DNA of 64,000 bases, from contig CAWEBF010000023.1 of NCBI GenBank assembly GCA_963807235.1, positions 15,999 through 79,998 on the forward strand. The letters run 5' to 3'. The DNA is from CAWEBF01 sp963807235. GTDB taxonomy: Bacteria > Acidobacteriota > Vicinamibacteria > Vicinamibacterales > UBA2999. Each line of letters starts with the position of its first letter. The first letter of the stretch is position 1. The notes under the pieces are model-generated. The model saw only the letters and a program-made list of their open reading frames with translations, was not told the origin of the DNA and did not search any database. Positions 11,141 through 20,218 of this stretch are shown here, in pieces. The position numbers were made by a program, and so were the translations under genes.

Positions 11141-11404
11141 ATGGATCCCAACGGGAGCGCTGGCGGACGAAGGCGGGGCGCCGATGACGTCGAGGACGCC
11201 TGCGATCCGCTGATCGGTCAGACACTCTCACACTACCGCAGCGTATCCAGGCTGAACCGCGCGAACATCTGCACCATCCACGATGTCGGCGAGCAGGACG
11301 GGCGGTCGTTCATCGTCATGGAGTATCTGGAGGGCAGGGGGGACGCCGACGCCAGGATCGCACTCATGGACGAAGCACGGGCGGAACGCGCCCGGTTGCG
11401 GTGA
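11141..11404 (+). pseudogene. Remnant of a Ser/Thr kinase with internal deletion
   Basis: 87-residue open frame. It contains LIGQTLSHYR, the usual start of acidobacterial kinases just before the glycine loop, joined directly to ANICTIHDVGEQDGRSF and IVMEYLEG, which normally lie some 60 residues later around the hinge. The glycine loop and catalytic lysine are missing, and the sequence after IVMEYLEG is not kinase-like. It cannot be an active kinase. The stop overlaps the GTG start of the asparaginase gene by 4 bp, so its promoter and leader may now serve that gene. Confidence 0.65.
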
Positions 11405-12435
11405 GCGCTGAAAGCGCCGACGCTCGGCGCAGTGCAAGGCAACCCTCGAATCCGCGCATCGTCATCGTCGCGACCGGCGGAACGATTGCCGGCAGCGCCG
11501 AGTCCTCGACCGCTGCCGGTTACCAGTCCGCCGCAGTCGCCGTCGATGTTCTCATCGCCGCCGTGCCGCAAATGAAGAGGTTCGCGGACGTCCGTGGCGT
11601 GCAGGCGTTGTCGGTCGGCAGTCAGGACATGAACGACGAGCTTTGGGTGATGCTCGCGACCGAAGTCAATCGTCTGCTGGCGTCAGCGGATGTCGACGGT
11701 GTCGCAATCACGCACGGCACCGATACGATGGAGGAAACCGCGTACTTCCTCAACCTCGTCGTCAAAAGTGACAAGCCGGTGGTCCTCACTGGTTCGATGC
11801 GACCGTCCACGTCGCTCGGCGCCGATGGCCCGTTGAATATCTACAACGCAGTCGGCGTGGCGGCCGATCCGAGGGCGAAAGGGCGTGGCGTACTGGTGGT
11901 CGCGAACGACGATATCCACGATGCGCGCGCGGTGACGAAGCGTCACACGAGCGACGTGCAGACGTTCGTCTCATCGGAAGCCGGGCTGGTCGGCGTCTGC
12001 CTGTTCGACGATCGTGAGTTCGAGCGCTCGCCCGCGCGGGCGCACACGACGGCCACACCATTCGCGATCGTCACCGGCCAGGTGCTGCCGCGCGTCGACG
12101 TGATTTACGCACACGCCGGGATGTCGCCCGATGTGATCGACGGTGCCGTTGCCAACGGCGCGAAGGGCCTGGTTGTCGCCGGCGTCGGCGGCGGCAACAT
12201 GACCACGCCGGCGCTGGACGCCGTCAAGCGCGCAATCGGCAAAGGCGTCGTCGTCGTGCGCTCGACGCGAGTGGGCGACGGCATCGTCCGCCGCAACATC
12301 GAGGTCGACGACGACACGGTCGGCACGGTCGCGTCGAAGGGGCTCAATCCGGCGAAGGCGCGCGTCCTGCTGAAGCTTGCACTGACTCAGACGTCGGACC
12401 CGAAGCGAGTGCAGGAGTTCTTCGACACCTACTGA
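11401..12435 (+). CDS. ansB: L-asparaginase (type II-like)
   Basis: 344 residues from a GTG at 11401. Hydrolyses L-asparagine to aspartate and ammonia. Both signatures are present: ATGGTIAG near residue 24-31 (nucleophile Thr28) and HGTDTMEETAYFL near 105-117 with the second catalytic Thr-Asp pair. GSMRP and the lysine in AVTKRHTSDV also fit. Length is normal for the family. Type II enzymes are usually exported, but no signal peptide is present at this start; the start may be wrong or the 5' end may have been replaced by the kinase remnant upstream. The stop is followed by the convergent DUF2950 gene. Confidence 0.9.
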   Translation: MSAESADARRSARQPSNPRIVIVATGGTIAGSAESSTAAGYQSAAVAVDVLIAAVPQMKRFADVRGVQALSVGSQDMNDELWVMLATEVNRLLASADVDGVAITHGTDTMEETAYFLNLVVKSDKPVVLTGSMRPSTSLGADGPLNIYNAVGVAADPRAKGRGVLVVANDDIHDARAVTKRHTSDVQTFVSSEAGLVGVCLFDDREFERSPARAHTTATPFAIVTGQVLPRVDVIYAHAGMSPDVIDGAVANGAKGLVVAGVGGGNMTTPALDAVKRAIGKGVVVVRSTRVGDGIVRRNIEVDDDTVGTVASKGLNPAKARVLLKLALTQTSDPKRVQEFFDTY

Positions 12436-12463
12436 CGCGCGCCCTCCCATGCCAGAGGACCAA

Positions 12464-13444
12464 TCATGGGACCTCTCGCCAGGATGCGTCCGGGTTGTAG
12501 ACCGTCATCTTTCGAGCGACGGCATCAGTCTGAGGGCCCAGGTCTCGTTCACGCACGATGCCGTCTTGATTGACGACGAACGTCATGATCCCGGTCGCGT
12601 CGTACTGAGCTGGCCAGGCGACGAGCGCGAATCCTCCAGACATGTCGCCCTTGACGACATAGTTCCTGGCTCCACCTGGTACCGCGGCTCCCTGGCGGGT
12701 CAGGATCTTGAAATAGTAACCACGAAGGGGCGTTGGCTTCGTGCGATCCGCGTTGAGCTGACGTCCTTCCTCCGCTGCCTGTGCCAACATGTCACCAAGT
12801 GGACTCCGCTTCTGGCCGCGCGCGGTCGGCCAATACAGGCCGTTCTCTTTGCCGGGATCGCTCTGGAACTTCGTCGCGTGAACCCCTGCGGGCTTGCCGT
12901 CGTGTCCTTGTTCCGCGTAGCGCCGCTGCGCGGTGACGTAGGCACGGCTGCTCGCGATTGCGCTCATCTCGTTGCGTCCGATCCGCCGCGCCAGCACTTC
13001 TTCCTTGCCGGCGGCTGTGTCGAATCGCCATCCGTCCGCCCCCTTGACGAGCGGCACCGGGAAGGGCCACTCCTCGTTGCCGATGACGAGCGTCTTTCGG
13101 TTGGGCGCCGCATCCTCGAGATGCCACTGCTCGCCGACCGCGACAGTGAACACCCGCCGGTTCATACGAGCGGTCGCGGGATCGGATGACGCCGCCAGCT
13201 CCTTTCCTCCGGGGCCGAAGATCGGCAGCAGCGCGTCGGGGTTCCCGGTCTTGACGGCGTCGACAAGCGCCTTGACGGCGTCTTCAGGCGTCGCAAACGC
13301 GCGGTGCGTCGCGGTCTGTCCCCCGGCGGTCGCAGATGATGCGAGAAGCGCCAGCAATGCACCCGCGAACACTCGAGCGCTGAGGCTGCGGCGCACGGGG
13401 CCGAGATCGTCGCCCGATCGATTCATACCGATCGTCCTGGTCAT
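12464..13444 (-). CDS. DUF2950 family secreted protein
   Basis: 326 residues. The ATG at 13444 is preceded by AAGAGGG as ribosome binding site; the open frame continues upstream but that part is a shadow of the DUF3300 gene. Signal peptide VFAGALLALLASSATAGGQ, then AFATPEDAVKALVDAVKTG, EWPFPVPLVK, and GYYFKILTRQG near the C-terminus, all characteristic of DUF2950. The family has no established function and is commonly found next to DUF3300, as here (22 bp downstream of it). Likely periplasmic or surface exposed. Confidence 0.85.
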   Translation of the reverse strand: MTRTIGMNRSGDDLGPVRRSLSARVFAGALLALLASSATAGGQTATHRAFATPEDAVKALVDAVKTGNPDALLPIFGPGGKELAASSDPATARMNRRVFTVAVGEQWHLEDAAPNRKTLVIGNEEWPFPVPLVKGADGWRFDTAAGKEEVLARRIGRNEMSAIASSRAYVTAQRRYAEQGHDGKPAGVHATKFQSDPGKENGLYWPTARGQKRSPLGDMLAQAAEEGRQLNADRTKPTPLRGYYFKILTRQGAAVPGGARNYVVKGDMSGGFALVAWPAQYDATGIMTFVVNQDGIVRERDLGPQTDAVARKMTVYNPDASWREVP

Positions 13445-13466
13445 GTGTCGCCCTCTTTCGAAGCGC

Positions 13467-14678
13467 TCACCGGCGGCGGCCCCCGCCCCCGCCCCCGCGC
13501 GAGCGCGAGCTGCCTCGGCTCTGTTGTCCACGAGCACTGGTCGAGCGTTGTGATTGTCCGCTCGAATATCCCGAGAATGCGTCCGAGCCGCCGCTGGTCC
13601 GTTGAGGCGCTGCCTGACTTCTGCTTCCTTCGCCGTAACCGCGCGCTTCCGCACTTCCTGTGCGATCCGAACGTTGTGCCTGCGACGTCGCGCTCTGGGT
13701 CGAAGCGCCTTGTGCCTGGGCGCCCCGCTCCGCTCGTTGCGCCTGCGCCTCAGGTCGATTTTCCTGCCGCGTCTGTTGACGGTCCGTCCGCTGCTCCTGG
13801 GTCGTGCCAGTGCGCTCGGTCCGCTGCTCCGACCGGTTCTCCGCGCGATCGCCGCGGTCCTCGATGACGTCCTCGCGGTGGTCCATCCAGTCCTCGCGCG
13901 CGTCCTCGCGATGGTCGTAGTAGTCGTCCCAGGCATCGTTGTACATGTAGCCGCCGCCGTAGAATCCGTACGGACCGTAGTAGTAGCTGTTGTCCATCGC
14001 CGCGCCCATAGCAATCCCGGCCGTGAACCCGATGAGGCCGGCCGCGATCGCCTCGTCAGCGTCATCGTCTTCCTCGATGACGATCACCGACGTCGGAGCC
14101 TGGGTGTAGACCACCTCGGTGTTGTATACCGGGACATAGACGACCTGCGGATTGGTGGGCTCGATGACGATCACTTCCTGGCCAGTCGAGGTTTTCTTGG
14201 TTTCGACCTCCTGCTGTGGCGAACTCTTCAGAGTCCCGACGTTCTTCGCCTGCAGCCGCAGTTTCTGAATGCTGGCGAAGACCGCGCTGCGATCGGACGT
14301 GAACGCCTGCCCCAGGACCTTCGTCCACGCGATCTGGTCCGCCATCCTCGCCACGACCTGAGGGAAGAGCACCAACGCCACGAAGCTCGCATCGAACCCG
14401 GCCTTGACCGCGGCGTCCTGAAGCTGCGTGCCTTTCAGCGTCTGGTTGGCCTTCAGCCACGTGTCGAGCTCCGTGATTTTCGCGGGGTCGGCCGCGCTCA
14501 TCAGCATCTGGGCGAGCAGTGGATCTGGGTAGAGCGCAATCGGAGCGAGCAATTGGTCCAGCGTGCCTGTCGGTAGCGGTGCGGCCTGTGCGGCCTGCGC
14601 GCTCGCGGCGGCCTGGTCCTGCGGCGAACCGCACGCCACGAACAACACGACGGTTGCGGCAATCAAGCGTGTGGTCAT
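13467..14678 (-). CDS. DUF3300 family protein, probable lipoprotein
   Basis: 403 residues from the ATG at 14678 (upstream GGCGGA as ribosome binding site). The N-terminus IAATVVLFVACGS ends in a plausible lipobox, so it may be a lipoprotein. The DUF3300 core covers about residues 30-190: LLAPIALYPDPLLAQMLM, KANQTLKGTQLQDAA, VVYVPVYN. It is followed by a Tyr/Gly stretch (YYYGPYGFYGGGYMY), then a low-complexity Asp/Arg/Glu/Gln tail and a Gly-Arg C-terminus. The tail is probably disordered and highly charged. Paired with DUF2950 downstream. Function unknown. Confidence 0.85.
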   Translation of the reverse strand: MTTRLIAATVVLFVACGSPQDQAAASAQAAQAAPLPTGTLDQLLAPIALYPDPLLAQMLMSAADPAKITELDTWLKANQTLKGTQLQDAAVKAGFDASFVALVLFPQVVARMADQIAWTKVLGQAFTSDRSAVFASIQKLRLQAKNVGTLKSSPQQEVETKKTSTGQEVIVIEPTNPQVVYVPVYNTEVVYTQAPTSVIVIEEDDDADEAIAAGLIGFTAGIAMGAAMDNSYYYGPYGFYGGGYMYNDAWDDYYDHREDAREDWMDHREDVIEDRGDRAENRSEQRTERTGTTQEQRTDRQQTRQENRPEAQAQRAERGAQAQGASTQSATSQAQRSDRTGSAEARGYGEGSRSQAAPQRTSGGSDAFSGYSSGQSQRSTSARGQQSRGSSRSRGGGGGGRRR

Positions 14679-14940
14679 AGTCCGCCTTTCAGTCGCGCGC
14701 GAAGCAGCTCGTCGCCAGTTACTGCCGCTGGTAACGGAGTCACGAAATACCGTGGCACCGCCGATGTGATGGAGGCGGTTTCCGCGGAGATCCGTCGATC
14801 CGCCGATTCCTTCGGACTGCTGAGGCAGAGATCGTGCCGGCTTACGGTTTCGGGCCGCGTGGGCTCGAGGTTCGGGACTCGACGCGGCCAGCTGATCAGT
14901 GGGTCCAACTGGCGATGATCTGGTCCTCAGCTCGTGCCTT

Positions 14941-15499
14941 TCACGCCGGGTCCATGAATTCGGCCTCCCACAGGCCTTCGTAAGAAAGCACGCGTCCGAA
15001 CACGTCGGTGTCCAGGCGCGCGACGAACGGTTCGTTGTCGATCTGCGCGCGATATCGAAAGGTCTGCTCGCTCTCCCGCGTGTACGTCTGTTCCAGCGGC
15101 TCGAGCCGAAACTCTGGAAAGCGAAGCCAGGCACTCCGCACGGGAGCGCTCTCCCCAACCGCGAGCGCAAGGCGCCGGATCGGCAGCGTGTTGGTCGCAG
15201 GCGTGAACCCAAGGTCCACGTCCAACGCACCCGCCAGCTCGGGCGCCAGCACGCCGTCACGCATCCAGTGCCCTGTCCCGCTCGCAGTGAGCGAGAACCG
15301 AACAGTGGCACCGCCCACGTCGCCCTCGATGAGTGCGGAGCGCGTACGCCATTCGGGGTCGCAGTCGATGCCGTAACGGAGCCTCGCGGCGACGCCGGCT
15401 TCTTCAATATCGAGCTCGCCGCTCAATCGCCAGCCGGTAGCCGGTACGGCCGGCGCGCGCTTCTTCGCGTCCTGGTACGTCGAGGCGGCGCCACCTCAT
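14941..15499 (-). CDS. Putative glycolipid-binding family protein (PF06475-like), one frameshift
   Basis: The ATG at 15499 gives RWRRLDVPGREEAR, the usual start of this cytoplasmic family. After about 25 codons the frame changes near 15430, and the rest (SGELDIEEAG, RYGIDCDPEWRTRSA, FPEFRLEPLEQTY) continues in another frame to a stop at 14941. The total length of 559 nt is one base over a multiple of three, consistent with one indel. The family is about 185-190 residues and is only putatively linked to glycolipids. The ATG overlaps an ATG of the divergent VOC gene (CATG at 15497-15500), although that gene probably starts further in. Confidence 0.65.
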
Positions 15500-15530
15500 G
15501 AGCGATGTAGTGGGGAAAGGCCGAAGAGTC

Positions 15531-16463
15531 ATGATGCTACCCTGGTGCGCACGATCCATGATCGCTCGAGCGTTGACATTCTTTCTTCTCGCGGCGCCGA
15601 TTCTGCTGGGTGTCGGCAGCACCTTCGACGCCACCGCACAGCAGCCGGTAGCTCCCATTCGGCGAATCGACCACATCATGATCAGGGTCGATGACCCTGC
15701 GACGCTCTATGGCTTCTTCACTGAAGTCCTTCGGCTTCCCGTGGCGTGGCCACTGATGAGCCCGCGCGATGGCGTCGCGACGGGAGGAGTCGGATTCGGC
15801 AATGTGAACGTCGAGGCGATTCGGGTCCCTGGCCAGAAGACCCAACCCTCAGGAGCGCACCTACTCGGATTTGGATTCGAGCCCTCTGCCCTCGCCGAGT
15901 CCCTTGCCGAATTGGACCGAAGGGGTATCACACACGGGGATCCGCGACCTTTGATCGCCTCCGGACCGAACGGCTCGAAGAACACGCTGTGGACGAACGT
16001 GACTCTGCGACAGTTCTCCGATGGTGAAGTTGCGGATGCGACGATACACGTCTTCCTCAGCGAGTACAGTCCGACGTACGTCAACGTCGAGGAACGTCGT
16101 GAACGTCTGCGCCGGCAGTTGACAGAGAGCGGCGGCGGGCCTTTGGGCGTCGAAGCCGTGAAGGAAGTCGTCATCGGCGTCCGCGATCTCGACGCGGCCC
16201 GACGTCTCTGGCAGAAGCTGCTGGATCCCACCCCGATATCCAGCCTGGGTTCGTGGCAGGTGGGCGACGGGCCCGCCATACGCCTCATCCAAGCTCGGGA
16301 GAATTCGCCTCAGGGGTTCGTGATCGCCGTCGCATCGTTGCCGCGGGCGAAGGCCTTCCTTCGGGAGAATGGCTTACTCGGCGCCGATTCCGCCAGGGAG
16401 GCGACGATCGATCCGTCCAAGATCCATGACCTCAACATCCGGGTTGTGGAGACGGAGAGATAG
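15531..16463 (+). CDS. Exported VOC (glyoxalase/dioxygenase-fold) protein
   Basis: About 310 residues from one of two adjacent ATGs (15531 or 15534; an earlier ATG at 15498 overlaps the divergent gene). A signal peptide is clear: RALTFFLLAAPILLGVGSTFDATAQ. Two VOC modules follow: first RRIDHIMIRVDDPATLYGFF near residue 45, second VKEVVIGVRDLDAARRLWQKLL near residue 205. Metal ligands are incomplete: the first module has His at the first position but the second has none at the matching place, so catalytic activity is uncertain. VOC proteins are usually cytoplasmic, so export is unusual. Confidence 0.75.
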   Translation: MMLPWCARSMIARALTFFLLAAPILLGVGSTFDATAQQPVAPIRRIDHIMIRVDDPATLYGFFTEVLRLPVAWPLMSPRDGVATGGVGFGNVNVEAIRVPGQKTQPSGAHLLGFGFEPSALAESLAELDRRGITHGDPRPLIASGPNGSKNTLWTNVTLRQFSDGEVADATIHVFLSEYSPTYVNVEERRERLRRQLTESGGGPLGVEAVKEVVIGVRDLDAARRLWQKLLDPTPISSLGSWQVGDGPAIRLIQARENSPQGFVIAVASLPRAKAFLRENGLLGADSAREATIDPSKIHDLNIRVVETER

Positions 16464-16465
16464 AT

Positions 16466-16939
16466 TCAAGAGGTCTTGGACTTCCGAGCCGTCTTGCCGC
16501 TGGTCGTCGCCTTCGCGGTCCGGGCCGCCAGCACCTCAGGGAACTCGTAGGCCTCGCGCAGCCACTCGGTGAGCGGCGGCTCCACCTCGTCGCGGTGCTG
16601 CACGTGCACCAGGTTGGCGAACTTGTTCTTCGACTTCTTGTCGGCGCGGCGAACACGAGGATTCTTGAGCGCCCGACCCAGGAAGATGCACACCTCGAGC
16701 GCTTTGCGCTTGGGGCGGACGAAGACGTAGCAGGCCTCGCGGGAAAACATGATGCAGCTGCCCGAGGCGTAGATGCGCTGGTCGCCCAGTTCAGCGAGCG
16801 ACTCACGCAAGCGCTCCCAGGCATCGCGCAGGTCCTCGGAAAGATCCCCGGTCAGCGCCTTTTCGGTGGTGGTCCAGCAGTCGTGCGCCTCGCCGTCCTC
16901 GATCCACGACTTGCAGTGATAGCACTCGTGTCCCGCCAT
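16466..16939 (-). CDS. DUF5655-like protein with N-terminal zinc-ribbon-like motif
   Basis: 157 residues, intact. The N-terminus has CYHCKSWIEDGEAHDC, a possible metal knuckle. The middle (RIYASGSCIMFSREACYVFV) and KNKFANLVHVQHRDEVEP followed by PLTEWLREAYE match the DUF5655 type, a small domain of unknown function often with a role inferred in nucleic-acid-associated proteins. A basic Lys/Ala/Thr tail ends the protein. It ends 3 bp after the convergent VOC gene and starts back-to-back with the kinase at 16973. Confidence 0.7.
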   Translation of the reverse strand: MAGHECYHCKSWIEDGEAHDCWTTTEKALTGDLSEDLRDAWERLRESLAELGDQRIYASGSCIMFSREACYVFVRPKRKALEVCIFLGRALKNPRVRRADKKSKNKFANLVHVQHRDEVEPPLTEWLREAYEFPEVLAARTAKATTSGKTARKSKTS

Positions 16940-16945
16940 CGATAG

Positions 16946-16963
16946 ATCCTACATAGATAGAAT
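16946..16963. promoter_or_regulatory. Divergent -10-like boxes for 16939 (minus) and 16973 (plus)
   Basis: On the minus strand TAGGAT occupies 16946-16951, ending 6 nt before the ATG at 16939. On the plus strand TAGAAT occupies 16958-16963, ending 9 nt before the ATG at 16973. Neither start has a Shine-Dalgarno sequence. Transcription would begin at or within a few bases of each start codon, suggesting leaderless mRNAs. Inference from spacing only. Confidence 0.4.
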
Positions 16964-16972
16964 AGCCGGGCC

Positions 16973-19457
16973 ATGACACTGACGCCCGGCACACGGCTGG
17001 GTCACTACGAGGTCGTGTCCACCCTCGGCGCAGGCGGCATGGGCGAGGTGTATCGCGCGCGCGACCCGCGCCTGGACCGCGACGTCGCCCTCAAGGTGCT
17101 CTCGGGAAATCTGGCCGGGGACGCTGCGGCCCTCGCGCGATTCGAGCGCGAGGCGATGAGCGTCGCCAGGCTCTCGCATCCGAACATCCTGTCCATCTTC
17201 GAGTTCGCTCGCGACGGCGCCACGGCGTTCGTGGTCACGGAGCTCGTCGAAGGGGAGACGCTGCGGGCGCGCCTTGCCGACAGCCCACTGACACCCCGGC
17301 GGGCCGTGGCGTACGCCCTGCAGATCGCGCGCGGCTTGGCGGCGGCCCATGCGCGCGGGCTGGTGCATCGCGATCTCAAGCCCGAGAACGTGATGATCAC
17401 GCGCGACGACCAGGTGAAGATCCTCGACTTCGGGCTCGCCAAGCCGGTGGATGCGGGGGTCGCCGACGAGACCCGCGCCGCCACCTTGCTGACCAGCGCC
17501 GGCGTGGTGCTGGGCACCTTCGGATACATGGCGCCTGAACAGGTGCGCGGCGTGGCCGTGGATCACCGTGCGGACATGTTCGCGTTCGGGGCCGTCCTGT
17601 ACGAGATGCTCACCGGCCGGCGCGCCTTCGAGGGAGAGACCGCCGCCGACACCATGACGGCGGTCCTCACCAAGGATCCACCGGAACTGGACACCGCTCG
17701 GCTCGCGATTCCCGCGGGTCTCGACCGCATCGTCCGGCGCTGTCTCGAGAAGGCGCCCGACCTGCGCTTTCAATCGGCCAACGACCTGGCCTTCGCCCTG
17801 GAGACGCTGACCGCTGGCTCCGGCGCGTCATCGGCAGCGACCGCCGTGGCCGCGCCCTCGACCCGCCCGGCGCGCGGCCCCTGGCTGCCCTGGGCCGTTG
17901 CGGCTGCGGCACTTCTGGCAGCCGGCGCCTCCTGGGTCGGGCGAAGCGCCGCACCGGACGCCGAGGCGCGCTGGAGCTCGTTTACCCGCGTCTCCGAAGC
18001 CGCTGGCGAGGAGACATCACCCGCCTTGTCGCCAGACGGGACGACCGTCGCGTATTCGATGCGCGTGAACGGAAATTGGGACATCTACGCGCAGCGCGTC
18101 GGCGGGCGCAACGCGACGCCCATCGTGAACGACCCCGTGCGCCACGAACGCGGAGTGGCGTATTCGCCGGACGGATCGCTGATCGCCTTTCACGACTCGA
18201 CCGCGACAGGAGGCATCTTCGTCGCGGGAGCGACCGGCGAAGCGGTTCGGCGCGTCACCGACAACGGCTTCGACCCCGCGTGGTTTCCCGACGGAAAGCG
18301 GATCGCCTTTGCGACCGAAGAGATCAATGACCCAAGCTCACGCTACGGCGAGAGCCGCATCTGGGTCGTGGACCTGAGCGGCGGCACGCCCCGGAGGGTC
18401 ATGGAGACCGACGCGGTGCAGCCCTCATGGTCGCCGTCTGGCGAGCGCCTGGTCTACTGGCGGAACGTCGGGGGCCAACGCGACATCTACACTGTGGCGG
18501 CAGTTGGCGGCGAGCCGTCGTCCGTAACCACCGATGCCGCCGTGGACTGGTCACCGGTCTGGTCTCCGGACGGCCGCTTCATCTACTTCTCGAGCGACCG
18601 CGGCGTCTCGATGAACCTGTGGCGCGTCGCCGTGGATCAGTCGAGCGGCCGCGTGCTGGGCGCCCCCGAGCCGGTCACCGCGGGCGTTCAAGCGTCGGCC
18701 GGGCTGCCTCGGTTGTCGAGGGACGGCTCCAGGCTGGCGTTCAGGTCCCGCGTGGCGTCGGTCAATCCCGTGGCGATTCCGTTCGATCCAGTCGCGATGC
18801 GCGCGGGCGAACCCGTTCTGCTGGACGCGCAGAACAACATTCGCATCCCGAGCGGGATGTCGCCGGACGGCAAGCAGCTTGCCTATTACTCCATCGGCGA
18901 GCAGCAGGAGGACCTGTTCATCGGGCCGGTGGGCGGGCCCATGCGCCGCCTCACTGACGACTCCGGCCGCGATCGGATGCCGGATTTCGCTCCCGACGGC
19001 CTTCCTTGTCTTCTACTCGACCGGCGGCCTTGGGCCATCTAACGGCGTAGACGAGGCGGCCTCGAAAAGTAGCGGGACCGGCGACAGGCACTTTATATCA
19101 ATCTGTCTCCCCAAGCCTCGGGTTCCGTTTCCACTAATAAAAAAAACAGGGTTTCCACGGCGCCGCTCGCCCCCCCCCCCCCCCCCCCCCCCAAACTCCC
19201 CCCCCCCCCCCTGGCCCCGCCCCCTCCTCTCCCCCCCCCCTGTCCCGGACCGCCCGCCGCGGATCTCCCCCCCCCGCGGCCCCCCCGGCCGGCCCCCCCC
19301 ACCCCCCCCCCCCGTCACGCGGTCCCGCACGCCAATCCCCGTCCGGCTGCCCGGACCAGCGGGCGAGGAGTCGATCGTGATCAGCCCCGACAACCGGACC
19401 ATCTACTACGGCGCGATGCGCGTCGAAGCGGATATCTGGATCGTCGAGCGCAAATAG
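16973..19457 (+). CDS. Ser/Thr protein kinase with PD40/TolB-like propeller, disrupted near the 3' end
   Basis: Kinase domain at residues about 10-275: GAGGMGEVYRARDPRL, HRDLKPENVMI, DFGLAKP, YMAPEQVRG. A transmembrane helix (LPWAVAAAALLAAGASWV) near 305 leads to a propeller with repeated blades: SPALSPDGTTVAYS, GVAYSPDGSLIAF, DWSPVWSPDGRFIYFSSDR. The frame is lost near 19000, and about 250 bp of low-complexity sequence follows (19085-19330). The last blade, ESIVISPDNRTIYYG to DIWIVERK, then resumes and ends at 19457. The kinase would signal from the cytoplasm and the propeller would sense outside. The break is probably an assembly fault. Confidence 0.8.
19085..19330. repeat. Poly-C low-complexity tract, probable assembly artefact
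   Basis: The segment opens with an unusually AT-rich stretch (19090-19150, including eight consecutive A) and then becomes almost pure C between 19165 and 19315, with an uninterrupted run of 23 C at 19170-19192. It interrupts a propeller blade of the kinase gene. No biological element of this composition is expected here. On the minus strand it is poly-G, the pattern produced by signal loss in two-colour short-read chemistry. Confidence 0.8.
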
Positions 19458-19460
19458 CGT

Positions 19461-20144
19461 TCAGGCCACTGCGAGCCGTCGTGGCGGCGCCATCAGCTTC
19501 ACGAGGACCAGGCCGGCGACGAACCCGCCGATGTGGGCCATGTAGGCCACGCCGGCCGTCTCTGTCGTTGCCGTCACCGAACCAACGCCGTTGATCAGCT
19601 GGATGACGATCCAGAAGCCCAGCACGACAATCGCCGGCACCTGCGTAACCCCGCCGCGCACCAGCACGCGCACGCGGTTGTGGGGAAACAGCAACAGGTA
19701 GCCACCAAGCACGCCGCTGATCGCGCCCGATGCGCCGACCGCTGGAATACCCGAACCAGGACCGAAGGCGATGTGCGCGAACGACGCGACGAGACCGCAG
19801 ACGAGGTAGAAGGCCAGGAACCGAGCCGCACCCATGACCTTCTCCAGGTTGTCGCCGAAGATCCACAGGTAGAGCATGTTGCCGCCGAGGTGCATCCAGC
19901 CGCCGTGGAGGAACATCGAGGTGAAGAGCGTGGACCAGAATGGCAGCGGGATCATCGGCGGCAGATCCTGTGCGGCCGAGTATTCCTGCGGCACCACGCC
20001 CCAGGCCTGGATGAACGACTGAAGCGCCGCCTCCGACGGCTGCGCCAACTCGACGAGAAACGCCACGACGTTCAGCGCGATGAGGCCGAACGTCACCACG
20101 GGCGGCGGACCGCCCTGCACTCTTTCATCGCCGATTGGAAACAT
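19461..20144 (-). CDS. Rhomboid family intramembrane serine protease
   Basis: 227 residues, intact. Cleaves transmembrane substrates within the membrane. Six hydrophobic segments are visible. The catalytic serine is Ser139 in GASGAISG and the catalytic histidine is His204 in YMAHIGGFVAG. HGGWMHLGGNMLYLWIFG carries the conserved HxxxN oxyanion motif. Length and topology are those of bacterial GlpG-like enzymes without a large extra domain. Convergent with the kinase, only 3 bp apart. Substrate unknown. Confidence 0.92.
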   Translation of the reverse strand: MFPIGDERVQGGPPPVVTFGLIALNVVAFLVELAQPSEAALQSFIQAWGVVPQEYSAAQDLPPMIPLPFWSTLFTSMFLHGGWMHLGGNMLYLWIFGDNLEKVMGAARFLAFYLVCGLVASFAHIAFGPGSGIPAVGASGAISGVLGGYLLLFPHNRVRVLVRGGVTQVPAIVVLGFWIVIQLINGVGSVTATTETAGVAYMAHIGGFVAGLVLVKLMAPPRRLAVA

Positions 20145-20218
20145 GCGCTGGCCCTCACCCGATTACCAAGCAATAGAGGTACCGGCCCGGGCGACGGAAC
20201 AGCTGGCGCCGACTCGGT

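Noticed and set aside
13445..14065. Upstream extension of the DUF2950 open frame
   Set aside because: Composition is Arg/Thr-rich shadow of the DUF3300 gene; a good ribosome binding site marks the start at 13444.
14679..15407. Upstream extension of the DUF3300 open frame
   Set aside because: It is a shadow of the glycolipid-binding-like gene; the signal sequence starts at 14678.
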